Positions 31,848 to 40,099 are shown, counted from the stretch's first letter. The stretch is 40,608 nt of DNA from JAHFUI01 sp041485905 (GCA_041485905.1 JBGPKK010000026.1:1-40608); one strand, 5' to 3'. Numbers and translations: made by a program. Notes: generated by a model not told the origin, from the letters alone.

Positions 31848-32764
31848 GACACCGCCTCGAATATCTGATCGTGAAGGCACTGATCGCGATACTGCGGATC
31901 ATGCCCGATCGGCTGGTGCGCTCGTGCGGCAGCCTGCTCGGACGTGCGTTCCACACCTTCGACCGCGCGCATCGCCGGATCGCGGAACGAAACCTGGCCG
32001 CTGCATTTCCGTCACGGACGCCGGCGGCGTGCCGGGCGATCGGGCGTGGCGCGTTCAAACACTTCGGCCGGTTGTTGTTCGAGCTGTTGAAGTTCAGCGC
32101 GCTCTCGCCAGAGGCGATGCTCGCGCGCGTCGAGTTCGACGGGGAAGAGCGGGCGCGCCTCGCCTACGCGCAGGGCAAAGGCGTGCTGTTTTTCACCGGG
32201 CACTTCGGCTTCTGGGAAGTGCACGCCATCGTGCACGCCCTCAGACTCGAGCCGATTGGCGTGCTCGCCCGCGCGCTCGATAACACCCGCCTGAACGCCG
32301 TGCTCGAGCAGATTCGGCAGGGCACCGGCAATACCGTGATCTACCGACAGGGCACGATCCGGCGCGTGATGCGCATGCTGCACGCGCGCCAGGGCGTCGC
32401 GCTGCTGATCGATCAACACATTCAGAGCCGCGACGCCGTCTCGGTCGACTTTTTCGACCGGCCCGCCGCCACGACGACTGCGCTCGCGGCGCTCGCGCTG
32501 CGCACCGGTGCCCCGGTCGTGCCCGTCTTCGCGCTCCCGCTCGGACCGGGACGGTATCGGGTGATCTACGAGCATCCGGTCGAGCCGCCCCGGGCCGACA
32601 GCGAACAGGCCGTTCGCGAGTTCACCCAGCGCTGCACAGACGTCCTCGAGATGTACGTCCGCCGGTATCCGGAGCTGTGGCTGTGGATGCACCGCCGCTG
32701 GCGCGACACGGGGCCGTCGCTCGAAGGCGTGCCCGGGATGTTTCCGGCAGCGGAGCGAGATTAG
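31844..32764 (+). CDS. LpxL/HtrB-family lipid A acyltransferase
   Basis: A 306-residue inner-membrane acyltransferase that adds a secondary acyl chain to Kdo-lipid A. The N-terminal membrane helix is EYLIVKALIAILRIMP. The catalytic HxxxxE motif is H120-E125 in FFTGHFGFWEVH. Downstream are GVLARALDNTRLN, VIYRQGTIRRVMRMLHARQGVALLIDQHIQS, VDFFDRPAATTTALAALALRTGAPVVPVF and the C-terminal YPELWLWMHRRWRD, all family landmarks. Only one such acyltransferase is present in the window. Start GTG overlaps lpxK by four bases. Its end overlaps convergent nadE by four bases. Confidence 0.92.
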   Translation: MRHRLEYLIVKALIAILRIMPDRLVRSCGSLLGRAFHTFDRAHRRIAERNLAAAFPSRTPAACRAIGRGAFKHFGRLLFELLKFSALSPEAMLARVEFDGEERARLAYAQGKGVLFFTGHFGFWEVHAIVHALRLEPIGVLARALDNTRLNAVLEQIRQGTGNTVIYRQGTIRRVMRMLHARQGVALLIDQHIQSRDAVSVDFFDRPAATTTALAALALRTGAPVVPVFALPLGPGRYRVIYEHPVEPPRADSEQAVREFTQRCTDVLEMYVRRYPELWLWMHRRWRDTGPSLEGVPGMFPAAERD

Positions 32765-34410
32765 ACGTCCGTCAACCGCGCTGCGATCGGCATCCGCCAG
32801 CCGGTGCCAAATGCGCGATCGGTGACCTTCAGCCCTGGCGCCGCTTGTTTGCGCTTGAATTCCGCCGTGCGGACGAGGCCGAGGACCTTGCGCACGGTCT
32901 TGGGCTCGAAGCCGGCGGCGATGATCTCTTCAGCCGGCTGGTGTTGTTCGATGTGCCGCTGCAGGATGTCGTCCAGAACGTCATAAGGCGGCAGCGAGTC
33001 CTGGTCCGTTTGATCGGGTCGGAGCTCGGCCGAGGGCGGCTTGGTCAGGATCGGTTCCGGGATCACGTTCCGTGCGCTGGTCGCGTTCAGCCAGCGCGCG
33101 ACGCGGTACACCATCGTCTTCGGGACGTCAGCAATGACCGCAAGGCCACCCGACATGTCGCCGTAGAGTGTGCAGTACCCGACCGCCAGTTCGGACTTGT
33201 TGCCGGTGGTCAGCAGGAGCGCCCCGCGCTTGTTGGACAGCGCCATCAGCAGGTTGCCGCGGATGCGCGCCTGAATATTCTCTTCGGTGACGTCGCGGTC
33301 GGCGTTCGTGAACGCCTCGTGCAGCGTGCGCTCCATGGCCTGCATCGCCGGTTCGATCGGCAGCGTGAGCGTCTCGATGCCGAGGTTGGCGGCGAGCTGG
33401 CGGGAATCGTCGATGCTGCCGCGGCTCGAATAGGGCGACGGCATCAGCACGCCCAGCACGTGATCGGCGCCAAGCGCCTCGGCCGCGATCGCGGCGGTCA
33501 ATGCCGAGTCGATGCCGCCCGACAAGCCCAGCACCACGCTCTTGAATCCGCACTTGCGCGTGTAGTCGCGCGTCCCGAGCACGAGCGCCTGCCAGATTTC
33601 CGATTCCGCGGGCTCGTCGGCGACCGGCGCAATCGGTCGTCCTTCGTCGATGTCGCAGACGACGATGTCGGCGTCGAACGAACGGCCGCGCGCGATCGGT
33701 CGGCCGTCGGCCGCGAACGCCGAGCTCCGGCCGTCGAAGACCAGGTCGTCGTTGCCGCCGAACTGATTGACGTAGACGACCGGCACATGGTGTTTGCGCG
33801 CCATGCTCCCCAGCATCTCTTCGCGCCGGCGATACTTGCCGACCGAGAACGGCGACGCCGACATGTTGACGATCGCCTCGGCGCCCGCGTGCATCAGTTC
33901 CTCGATCGGGTCGTGATGGTAGCGGCGCCGCTTCCAGAAGTCGCGGTCGTTCCAGACGTCTTCGCAGATGCTGATCCCCAGCCGCCGACCGCCGAGCTCC
34001 AGCGTTTGCGGGCCGCGGAATGGTTCGAAGTACCGGTCCTCGTCGAAGACGTCGTAGGTCGGGAGCAGCGCTTTTCGAAAGCAGTGTTCGACCCGGCCGT
34101 TGCGCAAGAGCACCGCGGTGTTGAACAGAGGTCGTCCTTCGTCGGACGGATTCGGTTCGGGCAGCCCGACGAGGACCGGCGGCAGACCGGCCACCTCCCG
34201 GCCGAGCTCGGCGAGGGCGTCCCAGCTGCGGCGCACGAAACCTTCGCTCAGGAGAAGATCGCGCGGCAGGTACCCGACCAGCGCCAGTTCCGGCGTGACC
34301 GCGAGGTCGGCGTGCAGACGGGCAGCGCCGCGAACGGCCTCCACGATCGATCGGCTGTTGCCTTGAAGATCCCCGACGGTGGGGTTGATTTGGAGGAGCG
34401 CGATCTTCAC
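32761..34410 (-). CDS. nadE: Glutamine-dependent NAD+ synthetase
   Basis: A 549-residue two-domain enzyme making NAD from deamido-NAD, ATP and glutamine. The N-terminal nitrilase-type glutaminase (~1-265) has the E-K-C triad: E41 (VTPELALVGY), K113 (FRKALLPTYDVFDE) and C149 (ISICEDVW). The C-terminal synthetase (~275-549) has the ATP pyrophosphatase loop LGLSGGIDSALTAAIAAEALG (SGGIDS 297-302), LTTGNKSELAVGYCTLYGDMSGGLAVIADVPKT and PPSAELRPDQTDQDSLPPYDVLD. Length is standard for the glutaminase-fused form. It follows the GT2 gene by seven bases and is probably co-transcribed with it. Confidence 0.96.
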   Translation of the reverse strand: MKIALLQINPTVGDLQGNSRSIVEAVRGAARLHADLAVTPELALVGYLPRDLLLSEGFVRRSWDALAELGREVAGLPPVLVGLPEPNPSDEGRPLFNTAVLLRNGRVEHCFRKALLPTYDVFDEDRYFEPFRGPQTLELGGRRLGISICEDVWNDRDFWKRRRYHHDPIEELMHAGAEAIVNMSASPFSVGKYRRREEMLGSMARKHHVPVVYVNQFGGNDDLVFDGRSSAFAADGRPIARGRSFDADIVVCDIDEGRPIAPVADEPAESEIWQALVLGTRDYTRKCGFKSVVLGLSGGIDSALTAAIAAEALGADHVLGVLMPSPYSSRGSIDDSRQLAANLGIETLTLPIEPAMQAMERTLHEAFTNADRDVTEENIQARIRGNLLMALSNKRGALLLTTGNKSELAVGYCTLYGDMSGGLAVIADVPKTMVYRVARWLNATSARNVIPEPILTKPPSAELRPDQTDQDSLPPYDVLDDILQRHIEQHQPAEEIIAAGFEPKTVRKVLGLVRTAEFKRKQAAPGLKVTDRAFGTGWRMPIAARLTDV

Positions 34411-34417
34411 GAGAGGA

Positions 34418-35182
34418 CTACTCAGTAAAGCGGTACTTCAAGAGGACCCAGAGCGCGACCACGCCGTCGCGCCACGTGATCTTCTTGCCTTCCTTGTATC
34501 CGCGGCCGTCGTAGGTAATCGGGACCTCGTACACCCGGTAACCGCGCTTGAACACCTTCGCGGTGATCTCCGGTTCGATCCCGAAGCCGTCCGACTTCAG
34601 CCCCATCGATCGCAGCACGTCCACGCGCATTACTTTGTAGCAGGTCTCCATGTCGGTGAGCATCGTGTTGTACAGAACGTTCGTGATGAGCGTCAGCAGC
34701 CGGTTTCCCAGGTAGTGCGTGAACAGAAAGACGCGGTGGCGCCCGATGAACCGCGAGCCAAACACGACGTCGGCACGCCCCTGGCAGATCAGCTCGATCA
34801 GCTGGGGATATTCCTCCGGTGAATACTCCAGGTCGGCATCCTGAATGATGACGAGATCTCCGGTGACGGCCACAAAGCCGCGGCGGAGCGCAGCACCCTT
34901 GCCCTGGTTGCGCGGCTGGCGCAGAAGCACGAAGCCGAGCTCGCGACGGAGCTCTTCGAGCATCTGGCTCGTGCCGTCGGTCGAGCAATCGTCGACCACG
35001 ATCAGCTCGATGCGTACGTTGACGGCGAGCACGCGGCGGATGATTTCGTCGATCGTGTGGCGCTCGTTGAACACCGGCATCACGACCGACAAGAGAGGAT
35101 CGGCCGCGACGAGGCGCGCCCGCTTCGCGAGCGACAAGGCGGTGCCGGCCTCGTGCTCGGCTGTGAGCGACTCTGATGTCAT
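34418..35182 (-). CDS. Family 2 glycosyltransferase (polyprenyl-phosphate type)
   Basis: A 254-residue GT-A glycosyltransferase of the DPM1-like branch. Motifs: LSVVMPVFNERHTIDEIIRRV, ELIVVDDCSTDGTSQMLEEL, RQPRNQGKGAALRRGF and the metal-binding IIQDADLEYSPEEYPQLI. Then come FGSRFIGRHRVF, LTNVLYNTMLTDMETCYKVMR and KSDGFGIEPEITAKVFKRGYRVYEVPITYDGRGYKEGKKI. The last block is typical of transferases that load sugar on a lipid carrier. It lacks C-terminal membrane helices. The ATG at 35182 is preferred to a start at 35224 that lies inside the divergent promoter region. The sugar and acceptor are unknown; the LPS setting suggests envelope glycans. Confidence 0.88.
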   Translation of the reverse strand: MTSESLTAEHEAGTALSLAKRARLVAADPLLSVVMPVFNERHTIDEIIRRVLAVNVRIELIVVDDCSTDGTSQMLEELRRELGFVLLRQPRNQGKGAALRRGFVAVTGDLVIIQDADLEYSPEEYPQLIELICQGRADVVFGSRFIGRHRVFLFTHYLGNRLLTLITNVLYNTMLTDMETCYKVMRVDVLRSMGLKSDGFGIEPEITAKVFKRGYRVYEVPITYDGRGYKEGKKITWRDGVVALWVLLKYRFTE

Positions 35183-35234
35183 GAAGGCGAGACCCACCGT
35201 AACATAGCGGTCAGCGGACGGCAATCTCCGGTAC

Positions 35235-35240
35235 TATAAC
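35235..35240 (+). promoter_or_regulatory. -10 element for the heptose operon
   Basis: TATAAC at 35235-35240 ends seven bases before the waaF GTG at 35248, so transcription would begin at or next to the start codon and give a leaderless message. The same bases read on the minus strand offer TATAGT (35238-35233) for the GT2/nadE unit. No good -35 hexamer was found for either. Confidence 0.4.
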
Positions 35241-35247
35241 CAGACCC

Positions 35248-36261
35248 GTGAATCGCGTCATTATCTTCGCGCCCAACTGGCTGGGCGATGCCGTCATGGC
35301 GCTGCCGGCGATTGCCGACCTCCGCCGCGGATCGCCGCGCGCGACGATCGCGATCGCCGCGCGACCAGGCGTCGCACCGCTCTTTCACCTGGTGCCGGAT
35401 GTCGACGAGGTACTGGAAAACGCGGACGAGAGCCGCGTGTTTAAACCGGGCGCCGACAAAACGGCTGTCGTTCCCGTGTTCGATACGGCGATCCTGCTCC
35501 CCAACTCGTTTCACGCGGCGGTCAGCGCCCGACGCGCGGGTATTCCCGGGCGCTGGGGCTATCGAAGCGACTGGCGCGGATTGCTGCTCACGCGTGCGAT
35601 CGATCGTCCGCCTGCCGGCACTCATCAGGTGGAGTACTACCAGCATCTCATGCGCGCGCTGGGATTTCCCAGTGGCCCAAGCGACCCGCGCCTTCTTGTG
35701 ACATCCGACATCCGCGCCGCGGCGGCCCGGACGCTCGAGCACGCCGGATGGGACGGACGCACGCCGCTGGTGGCGTTCGCGCCCGGTGCGGCGTATGGCG
35801 GGGCGAAGCGCTGGCCGCCCCGGTCCTTCGCTGCGCTCGCCCGCGCGCTCGCAGACGATGGGGTGCGGGCGGTCTTGATCGGCAGCGCTGCCGATGCAGC
35901 GACTGGACGCGCCGTCGAATCGTCGCTCGGCGGCTCGCCACCCATCCTGAACCTGATCGGCCGCACCGATCTTCCTACGCTAGCCGGCGTGCTGGCGAAC
36001 GCGCGTGCGCTCGTCACCAACGACTCGGGCGCGATGCATCTCGCCGCGGCGATCGGCACTCCGGTCACCGCCCTGTTCGGACCGACCGACGAGCGCGTGA
36101 CCGGACCTCGCACGTCACAGTCCTCGCGATCCCGACCGCTGGTTCTGACTCATTCGGTCTGGTGCCGGCCGTGCGGCCTGCGGGAATGTCCGCTCGACCA
36201 CGGTTGCATGGAGGGAATCGAAGTGGACGCCGTTGTCGGCGCTGCAAGGCAGATGCTGTGA
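35248..36261 (+). CDS. waaF: ADP-heptose:LPS heptosyltransferase II (WaaF)
   Basis: A 337-residue GT-B transferase (family GT9) that adds L-glycero-D-manno-heptose to the LPS inner core. The N-terminal signature is IIFAPNWLGDAVMALPAIADLRR. Then come LLPNSFHAAVSARRAGIPGRWGYR and the interdomain FAPGAAYGGAKRWPPRSFAALARAL. The nucleotide site is TDLPTLAGVLANARALVTNDSGAMHLAAAIGTPVTALFGPTD. The C-terminus has Cys-rich CRPCGLRECPLDHGCMEGI, also typical of WaaF. The start is a GTG with no ribosome-binding site and a -10 box immediately upstream. Its stop overlaps the gmhB start (GTGA). Heads a six-gene operon. Confidence 0.94.
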   Translation: MNRVIIFAPNWLGDAVMALPAIADLRRGSPRATIAIAARPGVAPLFHLVPDVDEVLENADESRVFKPGADKTAVVPVFDTAILLPNSFHAAVSARRAGIPGRWGYRSDWRGLLLTRAIDRPPAGTHQVEYYQHLMRALGFPSGPSDPRLLVTSDIRAAAARTLEHAGWDGRTPLVAFAPGAAYGGAKRWPPRSFAALARALADDGVRAVLIGSAADAATGRAVESSLGGSPPILNLIGRTDLPTLAGVLANARALVTNDSGAMHLAAAIGTPVTALFGPTDERVTGPRTSQSSRSRPLVLTHSVWCRPCGLRECPLDHGCMEGIEVDAVVGAARQML

Positions 36262-36848
36262 GCCGACAGGAGTCCGGAGGCGATCGCGCCGTCTTCCTCG
36301 ACCGGGACGGCACGCTGATTGAAGACATCGGCTATCTCGATCGGATCGATCGCGTCGAGATGTTTCCCTGGTCGGTCGATGCCGTGCGGCTGCTGAACCG
36401 CGCGGGGCTGCGCGTGGTCGTGACGACGAATCAGTCTGGCATCGCGCGGGGAATGTTCACCGAGTCGATCGTCGAAGGAGTGCACCAGCACATCTCGTCG
36501 CTCCTCGCCGAGGGCGGAGCACACATCGATGCGTATTACTATTGTCCCCATCATCCGGAGGGGACGGTCGACCTCTACGCGCAGCAGTGCGAGTGCCGCA
36601 AACCCGGCCGCGGTCTCGTCGACCGGGCCGTGAGTGACCTCGGCGTCGATCCTTCCCGCTCGTTCGTCGTCGGCGACCGCTGGCTTGACGTCCAGTTGGC
36701 GCGCGCCGTCGGCGCTCGCGGGGTGTTGGTGAGGACCGGCTACGGTCAGGCCGAAGAAGCGCAGCCGCCGCCGGATGTGACGGCAGATGCGGTGACGGAC
36801 AACCTGATGGCCGCCACCAGTTGGATTCTGCGAAACCTGCAATGTTGA
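36258..36848 (+). CDS. gmhB: Heptose 1,7-bisphosphate 7-phosphatase (GmhB)
   Basis: A 196-residue HAD phosphatase removing the C7 phosphate of D-glycero-D-manno-heptose 1,7-bisphosphate. The DxD nucleophile and acid are D15 and D17 in AVFLDRDGTLIEDIGYL. VVTTNQSGIARGMF is the second HAD motif. The zinc-binding loop is YYYCPHHPEGTVDLYAQQ followed by CECRKPGRG, with the expected Cys/His set. VGDRWLDVQLARAVGARGVLVRTGYG completes the active site. The GTG start overlaps waaF by four bases and the stop overlaps the next ATG by seven. No gmhA lies in the window. Confidence 0.95.
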   Translation: MSRQESGGDRAVFLDRDGTLIEDIGYLDRIDRVEMFPWSVDAVRLLNRAGLRVVVTTNQSGIARGMFTESIVEGVHQHISSLLAEGGAHIDAYYYCPHHPEGTVDLYAQQCECRKPGRGLVDRAVSDLGVDPSRSFVVGDRWLDVQLARAVGARGVLVRTGYGQAEEAQPPPDVTADAVTDNLMAATSWILRNLQC

Positions 36849-37951
36849 TCGCCCGGTCCGTCCATCCGCTCCCCGGAGAAGCCGAACGCAAAGAGCGATT
36901 CCTGGCCCTGATCGATGGGTTCGGCAATCGCCGCGTGCTGGTGGTCGGCGACATCCTGGCCGACGAGTTCATTTACGGGGAAGTCGCGCGTGTGTCACGC
37001 GAAGCCCCGGTCCTGATCCTGAAATACGACGCGACCGAGATGGTCGCGGGTGGCGCGGGCAACGCGGCCAACAACGTCGCCGCCCTCGGCGGCCGCGCTC
37101 GTCTCGCCGGTATCGTCGGCCGGGACGCCGAAGGCCGGCGGCTCGTCGCAAGTCTGGCCCGCGGCGTCGAGCGCACGCATATCGTCCGCGCGCGGCAATA
37201 TCGGACGCCGGTCAAGACGCGGATCCTTGCCGGCGGCGTCCACTCAGCCAAGCAGCAGGTCGTGAGGATCGATCGCGAAACGGCGTGGCCGCTTTCGCAG
37301 TCCGTCAGCCGCGCGTTTGCCGGCAAGCTGTCGGCATCCCTCGAAGACTGCGATGCCGTCGTGCTCTCCGACTACGGTTCCGGGTTGATGACGCCGGATC
37401 TTGCCGCGATGGTTCGCGCGAGGCTGGCGCGCAGGTCGAGGCGACGGCCGGTGCCGGTGCTGGTTGATTCGCGCTACCAGCTGCTCGAGTACCAGGGCAT
37501 GACGACGTGCACGCCGAATGAGTCGGAGGTGGAACAGCTCCTCGGCATCCACATCGGCGACGATGTCGAGAGGTTGGAGCGGGCGGGCCGCGCCCTCCTG
37601 CGGCGAACCCGTTCGGGAGCTGTGCTGGTCACACGCGGCAGTCGGGGCATGGCCTTGTTCCAGCCGAAGCAGGCCACGATTCACATTCCGATCTTCGGAT
37701 CCGACGAAGTGGCCGACGTGACTGGCGCGGGCGACACCGTGATCGCGACGGTCGCGCTCGCGCTGGCAGCGGGCGCGTCGTTCTATGAAGCGGCCCGACT
37801 GGCCAACTACGCCGGCGGCCTGGTCGTGATGAGGCGCGGCACGGCGACGGTGTCACCCCGCGAGCTTGGTGACGCCGTCGAACGGGATCACGACACGTCG
37901 GTCGAACACTGGTCTCAGGAAGGACCCCCGCAGGGGCGTCGGACAACCTGA
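36842..37951 (+). CDS. D-beta-D-heptose 7-phosphate kinase (HldE kinase part)
   Basis: A 369-residue ribokinase/PfkB-type kinase, corresponding to the N-terminal half of bifunctional HldE (RfaE domain I). It makes heptose 1,7-bisphosphate. Motifs: VLVVGDILADEFIYGEVARVSREAPVLILKYDATEMVAGGAGNAANNVAALGG near the start, VLSDYGSGLMTPDLAAMVRARL, PVLVDSRYQLLEYQGMTTCTPNESEVEQLLG and the anion-hole/catalytic segment EVADVTGAGDTVIATVALALAAGA. It ends with its own basic tail and a stop one base before the nucleotidyltransferase gene, in another frame. In many bacteria the two activities are fused; here they are separate genes. Confidence 0.93.
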   Translation: MLIARSVHPLPGEAERKERFLALIDGFGNRRVLVVGDILADEFIYGEVARVSREAPVLILKYDATEMVAGGAGNAANNVAALGGRARLAGIVGRDAEGRRLVASLARGVERTHIVRARQYRTPVKTRILAGGVHSAKQQVVRIDRETAWPLSQSVSRAFAGKLSASLEDCDAVVLSDYGSGLMTPDLAAMVRARLARRSRRRPVPVLVDSRYQLLEYQGMTTCTPNESEVEQLLGIHIGDDVERLERAGRALLRRTRSGAVLVTRGSRGMALFQPKQATIHIPIFGSDEVADVTGAGDTVIATVALALAAGASFYEAARLANYAGGLVVMRRGTATVSPRELGDAVERDHDTSVEHWSQEGPPQGRRTT

Positions 37952-37952
37952 C

Positions 37953-38489
37953 GTGGGGCAGATCCTGTCGGAAGCAGAACTGGTCGAGGCGGTCGCACGC
38001 GACCGGGCGGCGGGACGCCGGCTTGTGTTCGCCAACGGATGCTTCGACCTCCTGCACGTCGGCCACGTCCGGTATCTGCGCGGCGCGGCGGCCGAAGCCG
38101 ATCGGCTGATCGTCGCCATGAATGACGACCACATGGTTTCGACGCTGAAGGGGCAAGGACGTCCCGTCCTGCCAGCCGCCGAGCGCGCCGAAATCATTGC
38201 CGCTCTCGAATCGGTCGATTACGTCATCGTCTTCGCCGACCCGACGGTCGAGCGCCTGCTGCTGCTCTTGAAACCGGACGTGCACTGCAAAGGCCCCGAC
38301 TACACGGTCGAGTCGGTCCCCGAGCGAAGCGTCGTCCAATCCTACGGCGGCCGCACGGTCATCGTCGGCGACGACAAGCAGCATTCCAGCCGCGATCTCG
38401 TGGCGCGACTCACGCGGACCATCGGGTCATCGGGTCATCTGGTCATCTGGTCACTGATCGCCAGCTCCATTGACCAGATGACTCGATGA
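37953..38489 (+). CDS. Heptose 1-phosphate adenylyltransferase (HldE C part)
   Basis: A 178-residue nucleotidyltransferase, equivalent to the C-terminal half of HldE (RfaE domain II). It makes ADP-heptose from heptose 1-phosphate and ATP. Motifs: RRLVFANGCFDLLHVGHVRYLRGAA (HxGH), RLIVAMNDDHMVSTLKGQGRPVLPAAERAEIIAALESVDYVIVF, LKPDVHCKGPDYTVESVPE and the C-terminal SSRDLVARL. The start is a GTG one base after the kinase stop. The last ~20 residues (after RTIGSS) do not resemble the family end. They are encoded by the octamer array at 38424-38502, which also supplies the stop codon. Confidence 0.93.
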   Translation: MGQILSEAELVEAVARDRAAGRRLVFANGCFDLLHVGHVRYLRGAAAEADRLIVAMNDDHMVSTLKGQGRPVLPAAERAEIIAALESVDYVIVFADPTVERLLLLLKPDVHCKGPDYTVESVPERSVVQSYGGRTVIVGDDKQHSSRDLVARLTRTIGSSGHLVIWSLIASSIDQMTR

Positions 38490-38502
38490 CCAGATGACCA
38501 AA
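38424..38502 (+). repeat. Inverted array of 8-base units (hldE-waaC junction)
   Basis: The left half has four abutting octamers: GGGTCATC, GGGTCATC, TGGTCATC and TGGTCACT (38424-38455). The right half has four octamers of the complementary type: TGACCAGA, TGACTCGA, TGACCAGA and TGACCAAA (38471-38502). Arms at 38425-38453 and 38471-38499 can pair over 29 positions with three mismatches around a 17-base loop. The array supplies the last codons and stop of the nucleotidyltransferase gene and touches the waaC ATG. Confidence 0.8.
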
Positions 38503-39515
38503 TGAACCGCATTCTGTTGGTGCGGCTCGGCGCGCTGGGCGACGTCGTGCACGCGATTCCGGTCGCGGCGGCGCTTCGCCGGGCGTTTCCCGCCGCGCGC
38601 ATCGACTGGCTGGTCAACGAGCGGCACAGAGAGATTCTCGACCTCGTTCCCGTCATCGACCGTCGGATCGTGATCCACTCGGTGCTTGGCGCAATTGCCG
38701 GGCTCCGGCGATCGCAGTATGACGTCGCGATCGATCTGCAGGGGCTGCTCAAATCCGCGGCGCTCGCGCGCAGCTCGGGCGCCGGCCGCGTGATCGGCTT
38801 CGCGACCTCCTACCTGCGGGAGCGTCTGGCGCGTCCTTTCTATACCGAGGTTTATGATCCCGGCTGCGGCGGCATCTACGACCCGCGCGAAACAAGACAC
38901 GTCGTGCAGATCAACCTCGGTTTGCTGCAGCCGCTCGGGGTGGCTGCCGGCGTGCCCGAATTCCCCATCGCGCCGGTCGACTCGGCCGTCGCGCGGGCCA
39001 TGCATAAACAAACCGGCGGCCGCTATGCGCTCCTCAATCCGGGCGCGCGGTGGCCGAATAAACGATGGCCCGCGTCGCGTTTCGGGCGCGTCGCGGCCGC
39101 GCTCCGCGAGCGGTACGGTGTGATGTCGATTGCCCTGTGGGGAGATGGAGAGCTGGCGCTCGCCGACCAGGTCGTCGCCCATGGGGATGGTGCGGCGCTC
39201 GCGTCGCCGCCGGCGTCGCTGGCGGACCTGGTCGCGCTCGCCCGCGGCGCCTCGGTCGTGGTCTCTGGCGACACCGGGCCGATGCACATCGCGGCGGCAG
39301 TCGGCGCGCCGATCGTCGGCATCTTTGGACCGACGCGGCCTTCGCGCAACGGCCCCTGGTCGGCGAACGACGTCACCGTGTCGCGCGCGGAGGTGTGCGC
39401 GTGCCATCACCTGCGCCAGTGCAGGCTCGAGCGCATGTGTCTGCTCGACGTCGAGGTGGGGGACGTGCTCGACGCGATCGACCGGCGCATCGGAGCTGGG
39501 TCGCGCGGTGTCTGA
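38502..39515 (+). CDS. waaC: LPS heptosyltransferase I-like (WaaC)
   Basis: A 337-residue GT-B transferase of family GT9 that adds the first heptose to Kdo2-lipid A. The N-terminus is MNRILLVRLGALGDVVHAIPVAAALRRAFPAARIDWLVNERHREIL, closer to WaaC than to WaaF. Then come YDVAIDLQGLLKSAALARSSGAGRVIGF, LLNPGARWPNKRWPASRFGRVAAAL and SLADLVALARGASVVVSGDTGPMHIAAAVGAPIVGIFGPT. The C-terminal Cys cluster is VCACHHLRQCRLERMC. The start codon abuts the inverted octamer array and no normal ribosome-binding site is visible, so the hairpin may shape its translation. Assignment between WaaC and a related GT9 enzyme rests on the N-terminal motif. Confidence 0.88.
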   Translation: MNRILLVRLGALGDVVHAIPVAAALRRAFPAARIDWLVNERHREILDLVPVIDRRIVIHSVLGAIAGLRRSQYDVAIDLQGLLKSAALARSSGAGRVIGFATSYLRERLARPFYTEVYDPGCGGIYDPRETRHVVQINLGLLQPLGVAAGVPEFPIAPVDSAVARAMHKQTGGRYALLNPGARWPNKRWPASRFGRVAAALRERYGVMSIALWGDGELALADQVVAHGDGAALASPPASLADLVALARGASVVVSGDTGPMHIAAAVGAPIVGIFGPTRPSRNGPWSANDVTVSRAEVCACHHLRQCRLERMCLLDVEVGDVLDAIDRRIGAGSRGV

Positions 39516-40062
39516 TTGGACCCGGCGTGCGATGGCCAGACTCGCGCGGCTGCGCGTGGCCATGGGCTTTGTGTTTGGCGCCATCGTCTTGTGGCTGGCC
39601 GAACCGTCGCGCGAATCGATCGCCGCTGGCGCCGCGGTGGCGAGCGTGGGTGAGGGCCTTCGGATCTGGGCCGCCGGCCATCTTCACAAGTCGCGCGAAG
39701 TCACTTCGTCCGGGCCGTACGGCTGGTGCGCACATCCGTTGTATGTCGGATCGAGCGTCATCGGCGCCGGCCTCGCCATCGCGTCGGGACGCGTCCTGGT
39801 CGCGCTGCTGATTGCCGGATACCTCGCCGTGGCACTGACCGTTGCGGCACGGACCGAAGAAGTGTTTCTGCGGAGAACGTTTGGCGACCGGTACGACCGC
39901 TACCGGAGCGGCGAGGTTGATGATGCGGGGAGCCAGGCAGGCGAAAACACCCGGCGCTTCAGTGTCGCGCAGGCCATCGCGAATCGCGAGCACCGCGCGC
40001 TCATCGGATTTCTGCTCGCCGTCCTGCTGCTCGCGTTGAAAATGACGTGGGGGGGACGGTAA
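39508..40062 (+). CDS. ICMT/PEMT-like membrane methyltransferase
   Basis: A 184-residue multi-span membrane protein. Hydrophobic helices occur at ~13-30 (RVAMGFVFGAIVLWLAE), ~35-50, ~75-90 and ~97-113, with a last one at 164-180 (HRALIGFLLAVLLLALKM). The SAM-binding signature of isoprenylcysteine and phospholipid methyltransferases is present: SSGPYGWCAHPLYVGSSVIGAGLAIASG followed by RTEEVFLRRTFGDRYDRYR. The substrate is probably a membrane lipid or lipid-linked molecule. Start GTG at 39508 overlaps waaC by eight bases; ATG at 39532 is an alternative. It is the last gene of the heptose operon, but the family gives no direct link to heptose. Confidence 0.82.
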   Translation: MSDWTRRAMARLARLRVAMGFVFGAIVLWLAEPSRESIAAGAAVASVGEGLRIWAAGHLHKSREVTSSGPYGWCAHPLYVGSSVIGAGLAIASGRVLVALLIAGYLAVALTVAARTEEVFLRRTFGDRYDRYRSGEVDDAGSQAGENTRRFSVAQAIANREHRALIGFLLAVLLLALKMTWGGR

Positions 40063-40070
40063 CAGCCGTA

Positions 40071-40099
40071 TTGCCGGTGGTTTTCGAGCAACGTATAAT
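40071..40099 (+). promoter_or_regulatory. Sigma70-type promoter for the tRNA pair
   Basis: TTGCCG at 40071-40076 and a consensus TATAAT at 40094-40099 are 17 bases apart. Transcription would start near 40106, about 34 bases before tRNA-Val. It is the best-scoring promoter by eye in the window and fits stable-RNA expression. Confidence 0.7.
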
